64,000 bases of DNA from positions 178,032,853-178,096,852 of the forward strand of contig CM039462.1 in the NCBI GenBank assembly GCA_022414725.1. The letters run 5' to 3'. The notes beneath the pieces are model-generated. The model did not search any database. It saw only the letters and a program-made list of their open reading frames with translations, and was not told the origin of the DNA. The DNA comes from Microglena sp. YARC (Eukaryota > Chlorophyta > Chlorophyceae > Chlamydomonadales > Chlamydomonadaceae). Shown piece after piece: positions 42,950 through 55,527 of the stretch; positions within the stretch are counted from its first letter, which is position 1, and the number at the start of each line of letters is the position of its first letter. Both the position numbers and the translations under genes were made by a program.

Positions 42950-44545
42950 TGTAATGCAATGCAATGTAATGCAATGTAATGCAATGAAATGCAATGTAAT
43001 GCAATGCAATGCAATGCAATGTAATGCAATGAAATGCACTGTAATTCAATGCAATGCAATGTAATGCAATGTAATGAAATGCAATGTAATGCAATGTAAT
43101 GCAATGTAATGCAATGTAATGCAATGTAATGCAATGTAATGCAATGCAATGCAATGCAATGCAATGTAATGCAATGTAATTCAATGCAATGCAATGTAAT
43201 GCAATGAAATGTAATGCAATGTAATGCAATGTAATGCAATGAATGCAAATGTAAATGTAATGCAATGCAATGTAATGCAATGTAATGCAATGTAATGCAA
43301 TGTAATGCAATGTAATGCAATGTAATGCAATGTAATGCAATGTAATGCAAATGTAATGCAATGTAATGCAATGTAATGCAATGTAATGCAATGTAATGCA
43401 ATGTAATGCAATGTAATGCAATGTAATGCAATGTAATGCAATTGCAATGTAATGCAATGTAATGCAATGTAATGCAATGTAATGCAATGTAATGCAATGT
43501 AATGCAATGTAATGCAATGTAATGCAATGTAATGCAATGCAATGCAATGCAATGTAATGCAATGTAATGCAATGTAATGCAATGTAATGCAATGTAATGC
43601 AATGTAATGCAATGTAATGTAATGCAATGTAATGCAATGTAATAATGCAATGTAATGCAATGCAATGTAATGCAATGTAATGCAATGTAATGCAATGTAA
43701 TGCAATGTAATGCAATGTAATGCAATGTAATGCAATGTAATGCAATGTAATGCAATGTAATGCAATGTAATGCAATGTAATGCAATGAAATGAAATGTAA
43801 TGCAATGTAATGCAATGTAATGCCATGTGATGCAATGAAATGAAATGCAATGCAATGTAATGCAATGTAATGCAATGTAATGCAATGCAATGTAATGCAA
43901 TGTAATGCAATGTAATGCAATGTAATGCATGTAATGCAATGTGATGTAATGCAATGTAATGCAATGTAATGCAATGTAATGCAATGTAATGCAATGCAAT
44001 GTAATGCAATGTAATGTAATGCAATGTAATGCAATGTAATGCAATGTAATGCAATGTAATGCAATGTAATGCAATGTAATGCAATGTAATGCAATGTAAT
44101 GCAATGTAATGCAATGCAATGTAATGCAATGTAATGTAATGTAATGCAATGTAATGCAATGTAATGCAATGTAATATAATGCGATGTAATGTAATGCAAT
44201 GCAATGTAATGCAATGCAATGTAATGCAATGTAATGCAATGTAATGCAGCGTAATGCAATGTAATGCAATGTAATGCAATGTAATGTAATGCAATGTGAT
44301 GCAATGTAATGCAATGAAATGAAATGTAATGCAATGTAATGCAATGTAATGCAATTTAATGCAATGAAATGCAATGAAATGCAATGTAATGCAATGTAAT
44401 GTAATGCAATGTAATGCAATGTAATGCAATGTAATGCAATGCAATGCAATGCAATGTAATGCAGTGTAATGCAATGTAATACAATGTAATGCAATGTTGT
44501 GCAATGTCATGCAATGTAATGCAATGTTATGCAATGTAATGCAAT
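42950..44545 (+). repeat. Pentamer satellite, block 1
   Basis: Alternating ATGCA and ATGTA with scattered AAATG variants and a few 1-bp indels. It ends in AAT (44543-44545), the target duplication of element D, and continues at 51051. The minus strand lacks stop triplets in this unit, giving ORFs up to 554 codons (ITLHYIALHC) that are not genes. Confidence 0.95.
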
Positions 44546-44919
44546 CACTATGAATTAAACTCGATTCTACTAGCTAGTACTTTTGTTGCACCCATCGTAT
44601 ATTGGAAAAATACTACCCCCCTCGTACTTTTTTAGGAATGTCGATCCAGATGTTTTGAGATCGATTTACTATACCCCAGGACCAAAGTACGATACCCTTC
44701 ATTTGGAATTCGCCCGTACACCATTATACTACCCCCTTTATCCTATTGTACGATACCTACCCCAGAAATATACCTGGATTGTAGTAGAATTTTTACCTCT
44801 GAATCATATCCGGATTCTGGGAAAAATTTCATTCCCCCCGAAATGGACTTCTATCTATGTTACTGATCCGAGTACGATTCATACCTCTCCTTTTATTTGA
44901 ACTGATACGTATCCGGGTG

Positions 44920-46330
44920 AAACACAAGGTAATCCCGTTGACCGAAGCAGTCGTAACCTTTCTCCAAACTTGTTATATACTCTTTGACTCTTGTCTGTGT
45001 CTCAGATTAAATAATACCTAACAATTTACCAAGTATTGGGCCCAACCATGGAGGCAGGGTTAAGTAATAAGCCAAGAACATGCCTTGTTACTTGCTATGG
45101 GTGGAACACAGGATAATACCGTCGACCATCGCAGTCGTAACCTTTATCCAAACTTGTTCTCCTCTCTTTTCCTGTTTGCTGTAAGTCAGATTAAATAGTA
45201 ACAAATGACTTCCAAAGTCTTGGGACGAACAATGGAGGCAGGGTGGAGTTATAGGCCAACAACATGCCTTGTTACTTGCTCTGGGTGTAACAACGGGTAA
45301 TCCCGTAGACCAACACAGTCGTAACCTTTCACCAGACTTTGTCTCTACTCTTTCCCTCTTGCTTGTAGCTCAGATTAAATAAAACCTAACGACTTACCAA
45401 GTCTTGGGACGAACCACGGAGGCAGGTTTAGTTAAGTTATAAGTCAAGATCGTTCCTTGTTACTTGCTCTGGGTGTAACATAGGGTAATCTTGTCGACCG
45501 ACACAGTGGTAACCTTTCTCCAAACTTGTTCTATACTCGTTTCTTGTTGGATGTAAAACATATTAAATTATATAAAACGACTTCCAAAGTCTTGGTACGA
45601 ACCATGGAGGCAGGGGTAAGTAATAAACCAAGAACATGCCTTGTTACTTGCTCTGGGTGGAACACAGGAAAATCCCGTCGACCATCGCAGTCGTAACCTT
45701 TCTCCGAACTTGTTCTCCACTATTATCCTGTTTGCTGTAAGTCAGATTAAATAATAACAAACGTCTTTCAAAGTCTTGGGACGAACCATGGAGGCGGGGT
45801 GGAATTATAAGCCAACAACATGCCTTGTTACTTGCTCTGGGTGTAACAACGGGTAATCCCGTAGACCAACGCAGTCGTAACCTTCCACCAGACTTTATCT
45901 CTACTCTTTCCCTCTTGGCTCTAGCTCAGATTAGATAAAACCTAACGACTTACCAAGTCTTGGGACGAACCACGGAGGCAGGTTTAGTTAAGTTATAAGT
46001 CAAGATCGTGCCTTGTTACTTGCTCTGGGTGTTACACAGGGTAATCTTGTCGACCGACACAGTGGTAACCTTTCTCCAAACTTGTTCTATACTCTTTTCT
46101 TGTTGGATGTAAGTCATATTAAATTATATAAAACGACTTCCAAAGTCTTGGTACGAACCATGGAGGCAGGGTTAGTTGAGTTATAAGTCAAGGCATGCCT
46201 TGTTACTTGCTCTGGGTGTAACACAGGGTAATCCCTGCGATTGACGCAGTCGTAATCTTTCTCCAAAGTCCTAACCTGTTCTACACTCTAGTTCTCTTGG
46301 ATTTAGCTCAGAATAAATAATATCTTACGA
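44920..46330 (+). repeat. About 185-bp satellite in D
   Basis: About 7.5 units with ACTTGCTCTGGGTGTAACAC, GTCGTAACCTTTCTCCAAAC and TCTTGGGACGAACCATGGAG. Two unit types alternate, suggesting a two-unit higher-order repeat. No ORF persists. Confidence 0.9.
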
Positions 46331-46339
46331 CCTACCAAA

Positions 46340-47700
46340 GAGAAGAGAAATATTTTGGAAATATTTTGACACTGTCGGATGACAGGATTACTGTGGCAGG
46401 TTCTAGGACACAATCTTGGGTTATAACTTCCCTATGCCTCAATGATTTGAGCCAAGACTGTGCATGTGGTTAGATAATAATTATTCTGAGCATTGGCCGT
46501 CCCAAGAGGAACAGCAAGCAAGCGACACGGAAGAACGCTTTATCAGTCACCGGCAGGGGGGGTTCAAAACTTGAGAAAGGAGCTACTAGTAGCCAAATAA
46601 AGCTACAAAACATTGAACAACTTTTGCGTAGGATATTGACCGTTGCGATGCTGATAACTCTTGTCATGCGCACTCCAACTATGACCCAAATGTTTTGGAG
46701 TGGAGGTGCCCGGTATTGTTCAGACGCCTCGACGGAGGCACGGAGAGACAGACAGAGACGGAGAGACGGAGGAGAGAGACACGGGAGGAACTTAGGGCTT
46801 CATCGGATGATAGGATTACCGTGCCCCCCCCCCCAACCCTCCTGCGTCCTAGCTGTCAACTGAGATTTTTGAAGGTGCGCTCGCGTACTGCCGTACTGCC
46901 TAGCTTGGTCGAACCAAACGCGCTCCTCTCTTCCTTGTTTCTAGCGTTCTCTTCTCTATTGCCACTACTGCTCTGCTCCCGCATTAAGTCGCTGTCTTTC
47001 AACCATATAACTAGTTTGGCCGTGCTTCCGCAGCCACAGCAGTTTCACTCCTAGTATGGTCGAACCTACACGCGTACCTCCCTTCCTTCTTCATAGCGTT
47101 CGCTTCTCAATTGCCACTACTTTTTTCCTCCCACACAAAGCCGCTGTCTTTAAACCATACTACCGGCTTGACCATATTCAATGCGTCGATCAGTTCACAG
47201 CTTTACTTGGGCGAATGCCATGCTTCCAGCCGAGGCGATTGAGTTTTGCGATTGAGGGTTGCTGATGGAAAGGGAGGGTTCGAATGTCGCAGGTAGCTAG
47301 TGCGCAGATTTGAATGTCGAAGGTTTGAACGTCGAAGGGCTGAATCTCGCTGGTGATCTTTTCTTGCCTGATTTCCTTGCGATCGTTTTCTGATGCGTAA
47401 ACAATCATGCAAACGACACGATCAAATGCTCATGATGTCCATACACGGTGCCTCCCTGCCTCCCTGTTTGACAAATGCTAGCCTGCATGCCTGCCTGCAT
47501 GCTTGCCCGCTTACGTACCTGCCTGCCAGCTTGAAACTTCACTGCTTGCCTGCGTACACCTGCCTGCCTCGCCGCTTCAGGGTGAGAGGCCTTGCTTCTG
47601 CTGAGAAGACTGCCTAAATACTGATGCTAATTAATGATAATTGCTTGCATGTGAAGGACATGAGTGCACTTCACTTGTCATCAACACCTAATTGACCGTG
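46340..47700 (+). other. Low-repeat part of D with possible exon remnants
   Basis: The frame at 46695-47054 has a charged stretch (ETERRRRETREELRASSDDR) with ITV, echoed near 46368 (LSDDRITVAGSRTQS), so this part may hold a duplicated exon. An overlapping frame (46624-46863) has a hydrophobic RRILTVAMLITLVM. A duplicated phrase (TATGGTCGAACCTACACGCG against TTGGTCGAACCAAACGCG) lies at 46905-47075. No domain was recognised. CTGCCTGCATGC repeats lie at 47450-47570. Confidence 0.3.
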
Positions 47701-47721
47701 TTCCTTTTTGTGCTGCTGCAG

Positions 47722-47760
47722 ATGGAGCGTCTTGTTAATGCCAACTAGCTCTGGAGAAGG
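47722..47760 (+). other. Exon-like start after a CTGCTGCAG acceptor, copy 1
   Basis: TTTTTGTGCTGCTGCAG followed by ATGGAG at 47722, repeated at 49494 with the same upstream 20 bases. The minisatellite lies between, as in the intron of elements A and B. The first copy reaches a stop after 9 codons in the ATG frame. Confidence 0.3.
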
Positions 47761-47909
47761 AGCTACTGCTTTCAGGGCTCAGCTGATAGCTAAGATCAAT
47801 ACATGTTCCTTGATCTGGATGCACAATGGAACACGATCAGTGCTGAAACTGTCTAAGTCAGTACTCATGCTATTTCATGATAATTACTTGCAAGTGATAC
47901 GACGCTGTC

Positions 47910-49480
47910 ACTACCCTTGCCCTTGTTTCTTTCTAATTCCCTGCCTATGTCTTTGCCTTTGTCTCTTCCTTTGTCACTTGCTCCGTATCTGCGTTACTGC
48001 CTTTGTCTACATCACAGTCACTGCAGCTGTCTATTTCTCTACCACTATCTCTGCTTCTGTCTCTGTCTGCCATGTCAGTGCGCTCCCTCTGTCTATGTCT
48101 CGGCTACTATTACCGCCTATGTCTCTGTCTGCCACTTCCCTTGTCTCTGTCACTGCCCTTGCCTTTGTCTATTTTTCTGTATATGTTCACGTCTCCGTCT
48201 TTGACCCTGCATCTGATTCTGTCATTAACTCTGTCTATCTTTTCCTTCATCTCTGCCTTTGCCTCTTTATATTTCTTTGTCTATGCCTATCTGTCTATGT
48301 CAGCTTCTGTCACTTGCTGTGTATCTATGTTACTTCCTTTGTCTGTGTCTACGTCACTGTCACTACCGCTGTCTATTTCTGTACCTCTATCAGTGCTTCT
48401 GTCTTTGTCTGCCATGTCAGCGCCCTAACCTCTGTCTATGTCTCAGCCTTTGTTACCGCCTCTGTCTCTGTCTGCCGCTTCCCTTGTCTCTGTCACTGCC
48501 CTTGCCATGTATATTTTCTTTATATGTTCACGCCTCCGTCTCTGACCCTGCATCTGATTCTTTCAGTACCTTTGTCTATGTCTTTGCCTTAGTCTCTGCC
48601 TTTGTCTCTGCCTTTGTCTCTTAATATTTATTTGTCTTTGCCTATCTGTCTATGTCAGCCTCTGTCAGTTGCTCTGTATCTGTGTTACTTCCTCTGCCTG
48701 TGTCCATGTCACTGTCACTACCGCTGTCTATTTCTGTACCTCTATCAGTGCTTCTGTCTCTGTCTGCCATGTCATAGCCCTAACCTCTGTCTATGTCTCA
48801 GCCTTTGTTACCGCCTCTGTCTCTGTCTGCCGCTTCCCTTGTCTCTGTCACTGCCCTTGCCTTTGTCTATTTTTCTGTATATGTTCACGCGTCCGTCTTT
48901 GACCCTGCATCTGACTCTGTGAGTACCTTTGTCTATGTCTTTGCCTTTGTCTCTTAATATTTATATGTCTTTGCCTATCTGTCTATTTCAGCCTCTGTCA
49001 GTTGCTCTGTATCTGTGTTACTTCCTCTGCCTGTGTCCATGTCACTGTTACTACCGCTGTCTATTTCTGTACCTCTATCAGTGCTTCTGTCTCTGTCTGC
49101 CATGTCATTGCCCTAACCTCTCTCTATGTCTCTGCCTTTGTTACCGCCTCTGTCTCTGTCTGCCGCTTCCCTTGTCTCTGTCACTGCCCTTACCTTTGTC
49201 GAACTTTCTGTGTATGTTCACATCTCCGTCTCTGACCCTGCCACTGATCTGTCATTACATATGTCTCTACCTTTGCCTCTTACGTACTCCACCTAGGTTT
49301 AGGTCTATGTTGTCTAGCTTCTGTCACTTGCTCTGTATTTGTGTTACTGCCTCTGTCTCTGTCTATGTCACTGTCACTACTGCTGTCTATTTCTCTACCC
49401 CTATCACTGCCTCTGTCTCTGTCTGCCATTGTCACTGCCCTTGCATTTGTCTATCAGCGACACTAATTTGTGTTCCTTTT
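47910..49480 (+). repeat. CTGTCTCTGTCTATGTC minisatellite in D
   Basis: Degenerate short units (CTCTGTCTGCCGCTTCCCTT and GTCTCTGTCACTGCCCTTGC) within about 320-bp higher-order units (about 48290, 48640 and 48980). Cys/Leu/Ser ORFs are by-products. Confidence 0.85.
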
Positions 49481-49493
49481 TGTGCTGCTGCAG

Positions 49494-50275
49494 ATGGAGT
49501 GCTGGCATGCTGCACATGGATTGCCGGGTGTCATCACTAGTGTCATGGGGTGCTGGGGGTTTATGTCGTCACTAGAGTCATGGGGTGTTGGGGGTTTATG
49601 TTATCACTAGTGACATGGGGTGTTGGGGGTCTATGTCATCACTAGTGTCATGGGGTGTTGGGGGTCTATGTCCTCACTAGTGTCATGGGGTGTTGGGGGT
49701 CTATGTCATCACTAGTGTCATGGGGTGTTGGGGGTTTCTGTCATCACTAGTGTCATGGGGTGTTGGGGGTCTATGTCATCACTAGTGTCATGGGGTGTTG
49801 GAGTTTGTGACATCACTAGTAGCATTGGGTGTTGGGGGTTTATGTCATCACTAGTGTCATGGGGTGTTGGGGGTTTATGTCATCACCAGTGTCATGGGGT
49901 GTTGGGGGTTTATGTCATCACTAGTGTCATGGGGTGTTGGGGGTCTACGTCATCACTACAGTCATGGGGTGTTGGGGGTTTACGTCATCACTAGTGTCAT
50001 GGGGTGTTGGGGGTATATGTCATCACTAGTGTCATGGGGTGCTGGGGGTTTATGTCATCACTAGTTACATGGGGTGTTGGGGGTCTATGTCATCACTAAG
50101 TGACATGGGTATTGTGGTCTATGTCATCACTACAGTCATGGGGTGTTGGGGGTCTATGTCATCACTAGTGACATGGGGTGTTGGGGGTCTATGTCATCAC
50201 TAGTGACATGCATGGGTTATTGGGGGTCTATGTCATCACTAGTGACATGGGGTGTTGGGGGTCTATGTCATCACT
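49494..50275 (+). repeat. 35-bp tandem repeat in D, about 20 copies
   Basis: The unit is TGTCATGGGGTGTTGGGGGT plus CTATGTCATCACTAG. It starts just after an exon-like CTGCTGCAG/ATGGAGTGCTGG. The G-rich runs have some quadruplex potential. Confidence 0.9.
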
Positions 50276-50382
50276 AGTTTTAAGTAATCGATTATTACAA
50301 TCCTCTTCAATTTAGGGTTCGTCCATTGCCATCCTATTCTGTAACATAGATGTTCCATGCATGTTGCCCCACGAGCTACCTA

Positions 50383-50385
<3 letters not shown>

Positions 50386-50432
<47 letters not shown>
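50386..50432 (+). repeat. AT dinucleotide microsatellite
   Basis: About 22 AT units in the right part of element D. Confidence 0.95.
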
Positions 50433-50435
<3 letters not shown>

Positions 50436-51050
50436 ATATTATATTCTCTATTATTTATGTATATTATTATTTATTATTCAAATATATCTACAGTGCAAGC
50501 ACTGCTTCTACCGACCCCATGAATTGTACCCGGATTATAGTAAGATTCCTGCCCCAGAATTATACCCTGAATCGAAGAATTCCCCAAAAATTCCCCCAAA
50601 ATTCACCAGAATCCCACCAAATTTGCCCAATTTATTCGCCCAGAATCCCCCTGAATTTCCCCCCAAATTCACCAGAATCCCCAAATTTGCCCAATTTATT
50701 CCCCGAGAATTCTCCAGAATTCTTACCCCAGAATTCTACCCGAATTGTAGTATAATTCTTACCCCATAATTCTACCCGGATTCTAGTAGAATTATTCCCC
50801 CATAATTATACACGGATTCTTGTAGAATTCTTACACCGGAATCTACTAGGTAACGAATCTACTAGGGTAATATACTAGGGGTAGTATATTGGGTTAGTAC
50901 AAATTTGACGGTTTACGACACCATCTGATGGTTTACTACCCCTATCGTATAAAAAAAATACGACCAAATGCAATAAAAACAACCATGGGGTCGTAATAAA
51001 TAAATACTAGTCAAAATGGGGTATAGTAGAATCGAGTTTAATTCATAGTG

Positions 51051-51335
51051 AATGTAATGCAATGTAATGCAATGTAATGCAATGTAATGCAGTGTAATGC
51101 AATGTAATGCAATGTAATGCAATGTAATGCAATGTAACGCAATGTAATGCAATAAAATGCAATGTAATGCAATGTAATGCAATTTAATGCAATGTAATGC
51201 AATGTAATGCAATGTAATGCAATGAAATGAAATGCAATGCAATGTAATGCAATGTAATGCAATGTAATGCAATGTAATGCAATGAAATGCAATGCAATGC
51301 CATGTAATGCAATGCAATGCAATGTAATGCAATGT
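51051..51335 (+). repeat. Pentamer satellite, block 2
   Basis: Continuation of block 1 after element D. It ends where the LINE sequence begins. Confidence 0.95.
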
Positions 51336-54240
51336 GCAGATGGCATGGACAAGAAATCTGTCATTGATTATGCGCTAGCCGCCCCTAGTCTTCTCAACAC
51401 CCCAGGAGTCAAGTTTAGTGTGGCTCCCAAGCATGACTGCCCTCTCAGGCCCGGGGGTGGAAAGTTTGACCACATGCCTATCACACTCCACATACCAGAT
51501 GCTGCCCTTAGGCCTTCTCAAGGTACTATTAGTACACCTGCTGGTGGTAAACCTTCGCCCAAACTGAAATGGAAAGACAACTATGTCCAGATGTATGCAC
51601 ACACAATTAAGCGTGATCCAGACGTTAACCGATTACTTGACAATGCACTCCATAGCTCATCTATGGAAGATTCAGAGAAGGGGATTGCTAGTGCTATTGA
51701 ACTAGCCATAAGCAAATGCACACCATGTCACAAACCTGTAGCTAAGCGTAAGCACGGGCCCGGTGAACGCATGGTATGATGATGAATGCAATCGTGCTAG
51801 ACAGCAGCAAGCCAAGCAGAACATCAACATGGCTCTAGCTCTGACTTGGCTGGTTCTATGCACAAGGAGTACAAGAGGATTCTCAGAAGAAAGAAGAGGA
51901 AGTGGCTAGAAACACGCATGGAGAACCTTCATACGAATCTTCGGCATAATCCGAAAAGTTTTTGGAAAGACGTGCGTGAGCCTAACAAGGCCACTACGGC
52001 AGATATCACAATTCATGATTGGACTGATTATTTTGCAGACCTCTTTGATGTGCAAGTAGGTATTGATCCAAGTCTGATGCTAGGGACTTTGTCCCTCAAG
52101 CTGATGGACCTCAGATAGAGGCCGCACCAACATGGTTATGTCAAGACTTTACCACCCAGAGGTGGTTTTCTGTTCTCTTCCAATCCCTACGGAAAAACTC
52201 CTCCCCCGGGGTAGATGGATATCCCTGCAGAATGGTACAGATTTGCTTCCCATGAGGCCAACTCCCGATTTGTACAAGCTATGACTAAACCTGTTTAATC
52301 TCATCTGGAAGACTTCTTACCCTAGCCAATGGGCTGCAGCTGCCTTTGGTACCCGTACCCAAATCCAAAGGCAGTGTGTATGACAAGGACAACTATCGAG
52401 GTCTTGCGGTGAGCAACTCCATAGGAAAGATCTTCTCCCTTTGCATGCTACGTAGACTAGATGATTGGTCAGAAGAATTCAACCTCAGAGCCGCTGGCCA
52501 ATATGATTTAGAAGTGGTAGGGGTACTGCAGATGCATCATTCATTTTAAACCATATTGTAGATAAATATAGAGAAAAGAAAAAACCACTCTTTGTGGCTT
52601 TTGTTGATTTCAAGAAGGCTTATGATTGGGTCAACAGAGACTTGCTATGGGATTGCTTAGCAAGGCTAGGCAGTCAAGGACCCCTATCTCAGTATTCTGA
52701 AGTCCATGTATAATCATGTTGTTTTCCAAGTTCGCCTACATGGGAACATTGGATCCTCCTTTCCATCCCTTGTAGGAGTTAAACAAGGAGACCCCCTATC
52801 CCCACTCCTATTCGGTCTGTTCATTGATAGAATTGAATCGTTCCTCCAATCCAAGCTCCCAAATGTAGGGGCTGAGCTTAGGGGAAAGATTCTGCAACTG
52901 TTACTTTAATGCTGATGACCTAGCTATAATGGCAGAATCCCCGGGCAGATATGCAAGCGATGCTTGACTGCCTGAGAGATTTCTGCGAGGCTACTAAGAT
53001 GGCTGTGAATATAAAGAAAACTGAGATTGTCGTTTCAACAAAACAATTCTGTGATGAGGCCCGCATGGATCCTGATTACAAATTTGTCTATGATGGAGCA
53101 CAACTTTCTACAAAGTTATCTTTTATCTACTTGGGGATCCCTCTTGTGGATGGTGACTCAAGCAATCGTGGAAAAGCTGCTTTTTCTAGGATGCTCACTA
53201 AGGCCCAAAAGGCACACCACATGCTTCGTAGGCGATGCCATACTATGGAGATATACAATATTGATTATTCTCACCCACCTGTTTGATTCTCTTGTACAAC
53301 CTATCCTGAATTTTGGCTGTGAGGTGTGGGCTCCTTCTATTCTGAAACAACACACTTATCTCAAATGACCATGCTTGTGAGAAATGGCATAGAGGTATAC
53401 TTAAACAAATGTTGGGTGTTTGCCAATCTACTACATCTAATATTATCATGGAAGAGCTGGTAGAACCCCGTTGTGTTTTGCTTGGCTTAAAACAAGCTTT
53501 GCGCTTCTGGAACAAGACCATACATAAAGAACCTGAGGATCTCATTAGAATGGCTCTTGAGGAATCTTTTGACTCCAACACTGGCTGGGTTCTATGACTT
53601 GCGTTGTGCTCTCCACAAGCTAGGATCCAGTAAAAAACATCAACATTTTGGAGCTGTCGATGTCGAAGGTATTATGTCTGAAGTTTTTGAGTCATGGAGG
53701 TTTTAAGTACCCAAGTGACACCAATGCAGTTAGAGACATCCCTGATGAGAGAAGGGTTGGCTTTAAACGCCTCCGATACCAAAAATGGTTCGCAGCCAAC
53801 AGCAATGATGAGAATGGCTTGATTCCCTTTACATCCGCCTTACATAAGCAGGATCAGATTCGTTCTATAGCACAGTTTAGAATGGGTTCCCATTGGTGAA
53901 CACAGAAAGAATGAGGGTGGTGGATAGAGCACACATCGCCTCGCTCAATGAGACACTGTCAAATGTGTGGGTTCCAAAAAACTGAGGATGAAATGCATAT
54001 GTTTTGAGTGCCCTTTATAATGATATTCGCCTCCGCTACCCAGAATCTGTTTACAGATATTTATAGGCATGTCCATGAGGATACCGACTTAACCGTATGG
54101 AATGTGGAATTCTGCGATTCCACATTCAGAACCTTTATGAATGGAAATGGCACTAAGTCTTTTTGGAGCAACCTAGCCGACTATCTTTCTACTTGTAGAA
54201 GAGCAAGACAGGAAGCCCTGGACTGCTTAGTGGCACCGTA
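51336..54240 (+). pseudogene. LINE ORF2: endonuclease end, reverse transcriptase, zinc knuckle
   Basis: Segments in shifting frames: 51344-51776 (endonuclease end and linker), 51770-52118 (KRILRRKKRKWLETRMEN, FWKDVREPNK), 52346-52549 (VPVPKSKGSVYDKDNYRGLA, the RT finger region), about 52555-52690 (LFVAFVDFKKAYDWVNRDLL, motif A), 52706-52909 (GVKQGDPLSPLLFGLFIDRI, motif B), then FNADDLAIMAES (motif C, with N where Y or F is usual, next to a frameshift) and NIKKTEIVVSTKQF. Near 53945, CQMCGF with HM and ECPLYNDIR across a 1-bp shift is the usual C-terminal zinc knuckle. At least six breaks make it a pseudogene. Confidence 0.9.
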
Positions 54241-54495
54241 ATTTATTATCCCTTTTTTTCTTCTTGAGACTTCTCATTTGTTAGCTTCTTACCTCCGCCA
54301 CTGTAAGTGGTTGAGATTGGGTCCTGCTCTAAGGGTTTAATTACCTACGCCACCAAAACGGTGGTTGGGAGTTTGGTTTGTTTGTCCTCGACACACCCCT
54401 GATGTAATGGGGTTTTTTGCTTTGTGGGTGCTTTTTCTTTTTGTTTAAAGCACAGAGTCTCATACACCCTCGCGGTGTCAAGTAGACTTTAACAT
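51336..54495 (+). mobile_element. Non-LTR retrotransposon (LINE), 5'-truncated and frameshifted
   Basis: It starts within the endonuclease C-terminus (KSVIDYALAAPSLL, then GGGKFDHMPITLHIPD), passes through a linker and a reverse transcriptase, and ends in a Cys-His knuckle and a roughly 250-bp 3' region. The 3' end is TAACATG followed by TAATG repeats that merge into the satellite. No TSD can be read because both sides are satellite. It is dead by several frameshifts and stops. Confidence 0.9.
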
Positions 54496-55527
54496 GTAAT
54501 GTAATGTAATGTAATGTAATGTAATGCAATGCAATGTAATGCAATGTAATGCAATGTAATGCCATGTAATGCAATACAATGCAATGCAATGTAATGTAAT
54601 ATAATGCAATGCAATGAAATGCAATGTAATGAAATGAAATGCAATGCAATGCAATGAAATGCAATGTAATGCAATGAAATGCAATGTAATGCAGTGAAAT
54701 GCAATGTAATGCAATTTAATGCAGTTTAATGCAATGTAATGCAATGTAATGCAATGTAAGTAATGCAATGTAATGCAATGTGTAATGCAATGTAATGCAA
54801 TGTAATGCAATGTTATGCAATGTAATGCAATGCAATGCAATGTAATGCAATGTAATGCAATGTAATGCAATGTAATGTAATGCAATGTAATGCAATGTAA
54901 TGCAATGTAATGCAATGTTATGCAATGTAATGCAATGTAATGCAATGTAATGCAATGTAATGCAATGTAATGCAATGTAATGCAATGTAATGCAATGTAA
55001 TGCAATGTAATGCAATGTAATGTAATGCAATGTAATGCAATGTAATGGCAATGTAATGAATGCAATGTAATGCAAATGTAATGCAATGTAAGCAATGTAA
55101 TGCAATGTAATGCAATGTAATGCAATGTAATGCAATGTAATGCAATGTAATGCAATGTAATGCAATGTAATGCATGCAATGTAATGCAATGTAATGCAAT
55201 GTAATGCAAATGCAATGTAATGCAATGCAATGCAATGCAATGTAATGCAATGTAATGCAATGCAATGCAATGCAATGTAATGAAATGCAATGCAATGTAA
55301 TGCAATGCAATGCAATGCAATGCAATGCAATGCAATGTAATACAATGTAATGCAATGTAATGCAATGTAATGCAATCTAATGCAATGTAATGCAATGTAA
55401 TGCAATGTAATGCAATGTAATGCAAAGTAATGCAATGTTATGCAATGCAATGCAGTGTAATGCAATTTAATGCAATGTAATGCAATGTAATGCAATGTCA
55501 TGCAATGTAATGCAATGTAATACAATG
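54496..55527 (+). repeat. Pentamer satellite, block 3
   Basis: It starts as pure TAATG units (54496-54522), the LINE tail, then becomes alternating ATGCA/ATGTA as in blocks 1 and 2. It ends at TGTCCCCTTAAATAAATGG. Confidence 0.95.

Larger units (their letters stand above)
44546..51050. mobile_element. Element D: CACTA-family DNA transposon
   Basis: Both ends read CACTATGAATTAAACTCGAT inward (then TCTACTA), and AAT flanks at 44543-44545 and 51051-51053. That is the canonical CACTA start with a 3-bp duplication. It sits inside the pentamer satellite, which resumes in register. Subterminal motifs of the form CCGGATTCTAGTAGAATT recur at both ends (44770-44830 and 50745-50840). The interior is mostly satellite with a few exon-like pieces. 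No transposase was recognised. Confidence 0.9.

Noticed and set aside
42859..44534. Minus-strand ORFs of 437-554 codons (ITLHYIALHC repeats)
   Set aside because: They arise because the pentamer satellite has no stop triplet on that strand; there is no non-repeat protein sequence. The same applies at 50913-51364 and 54478-55552.
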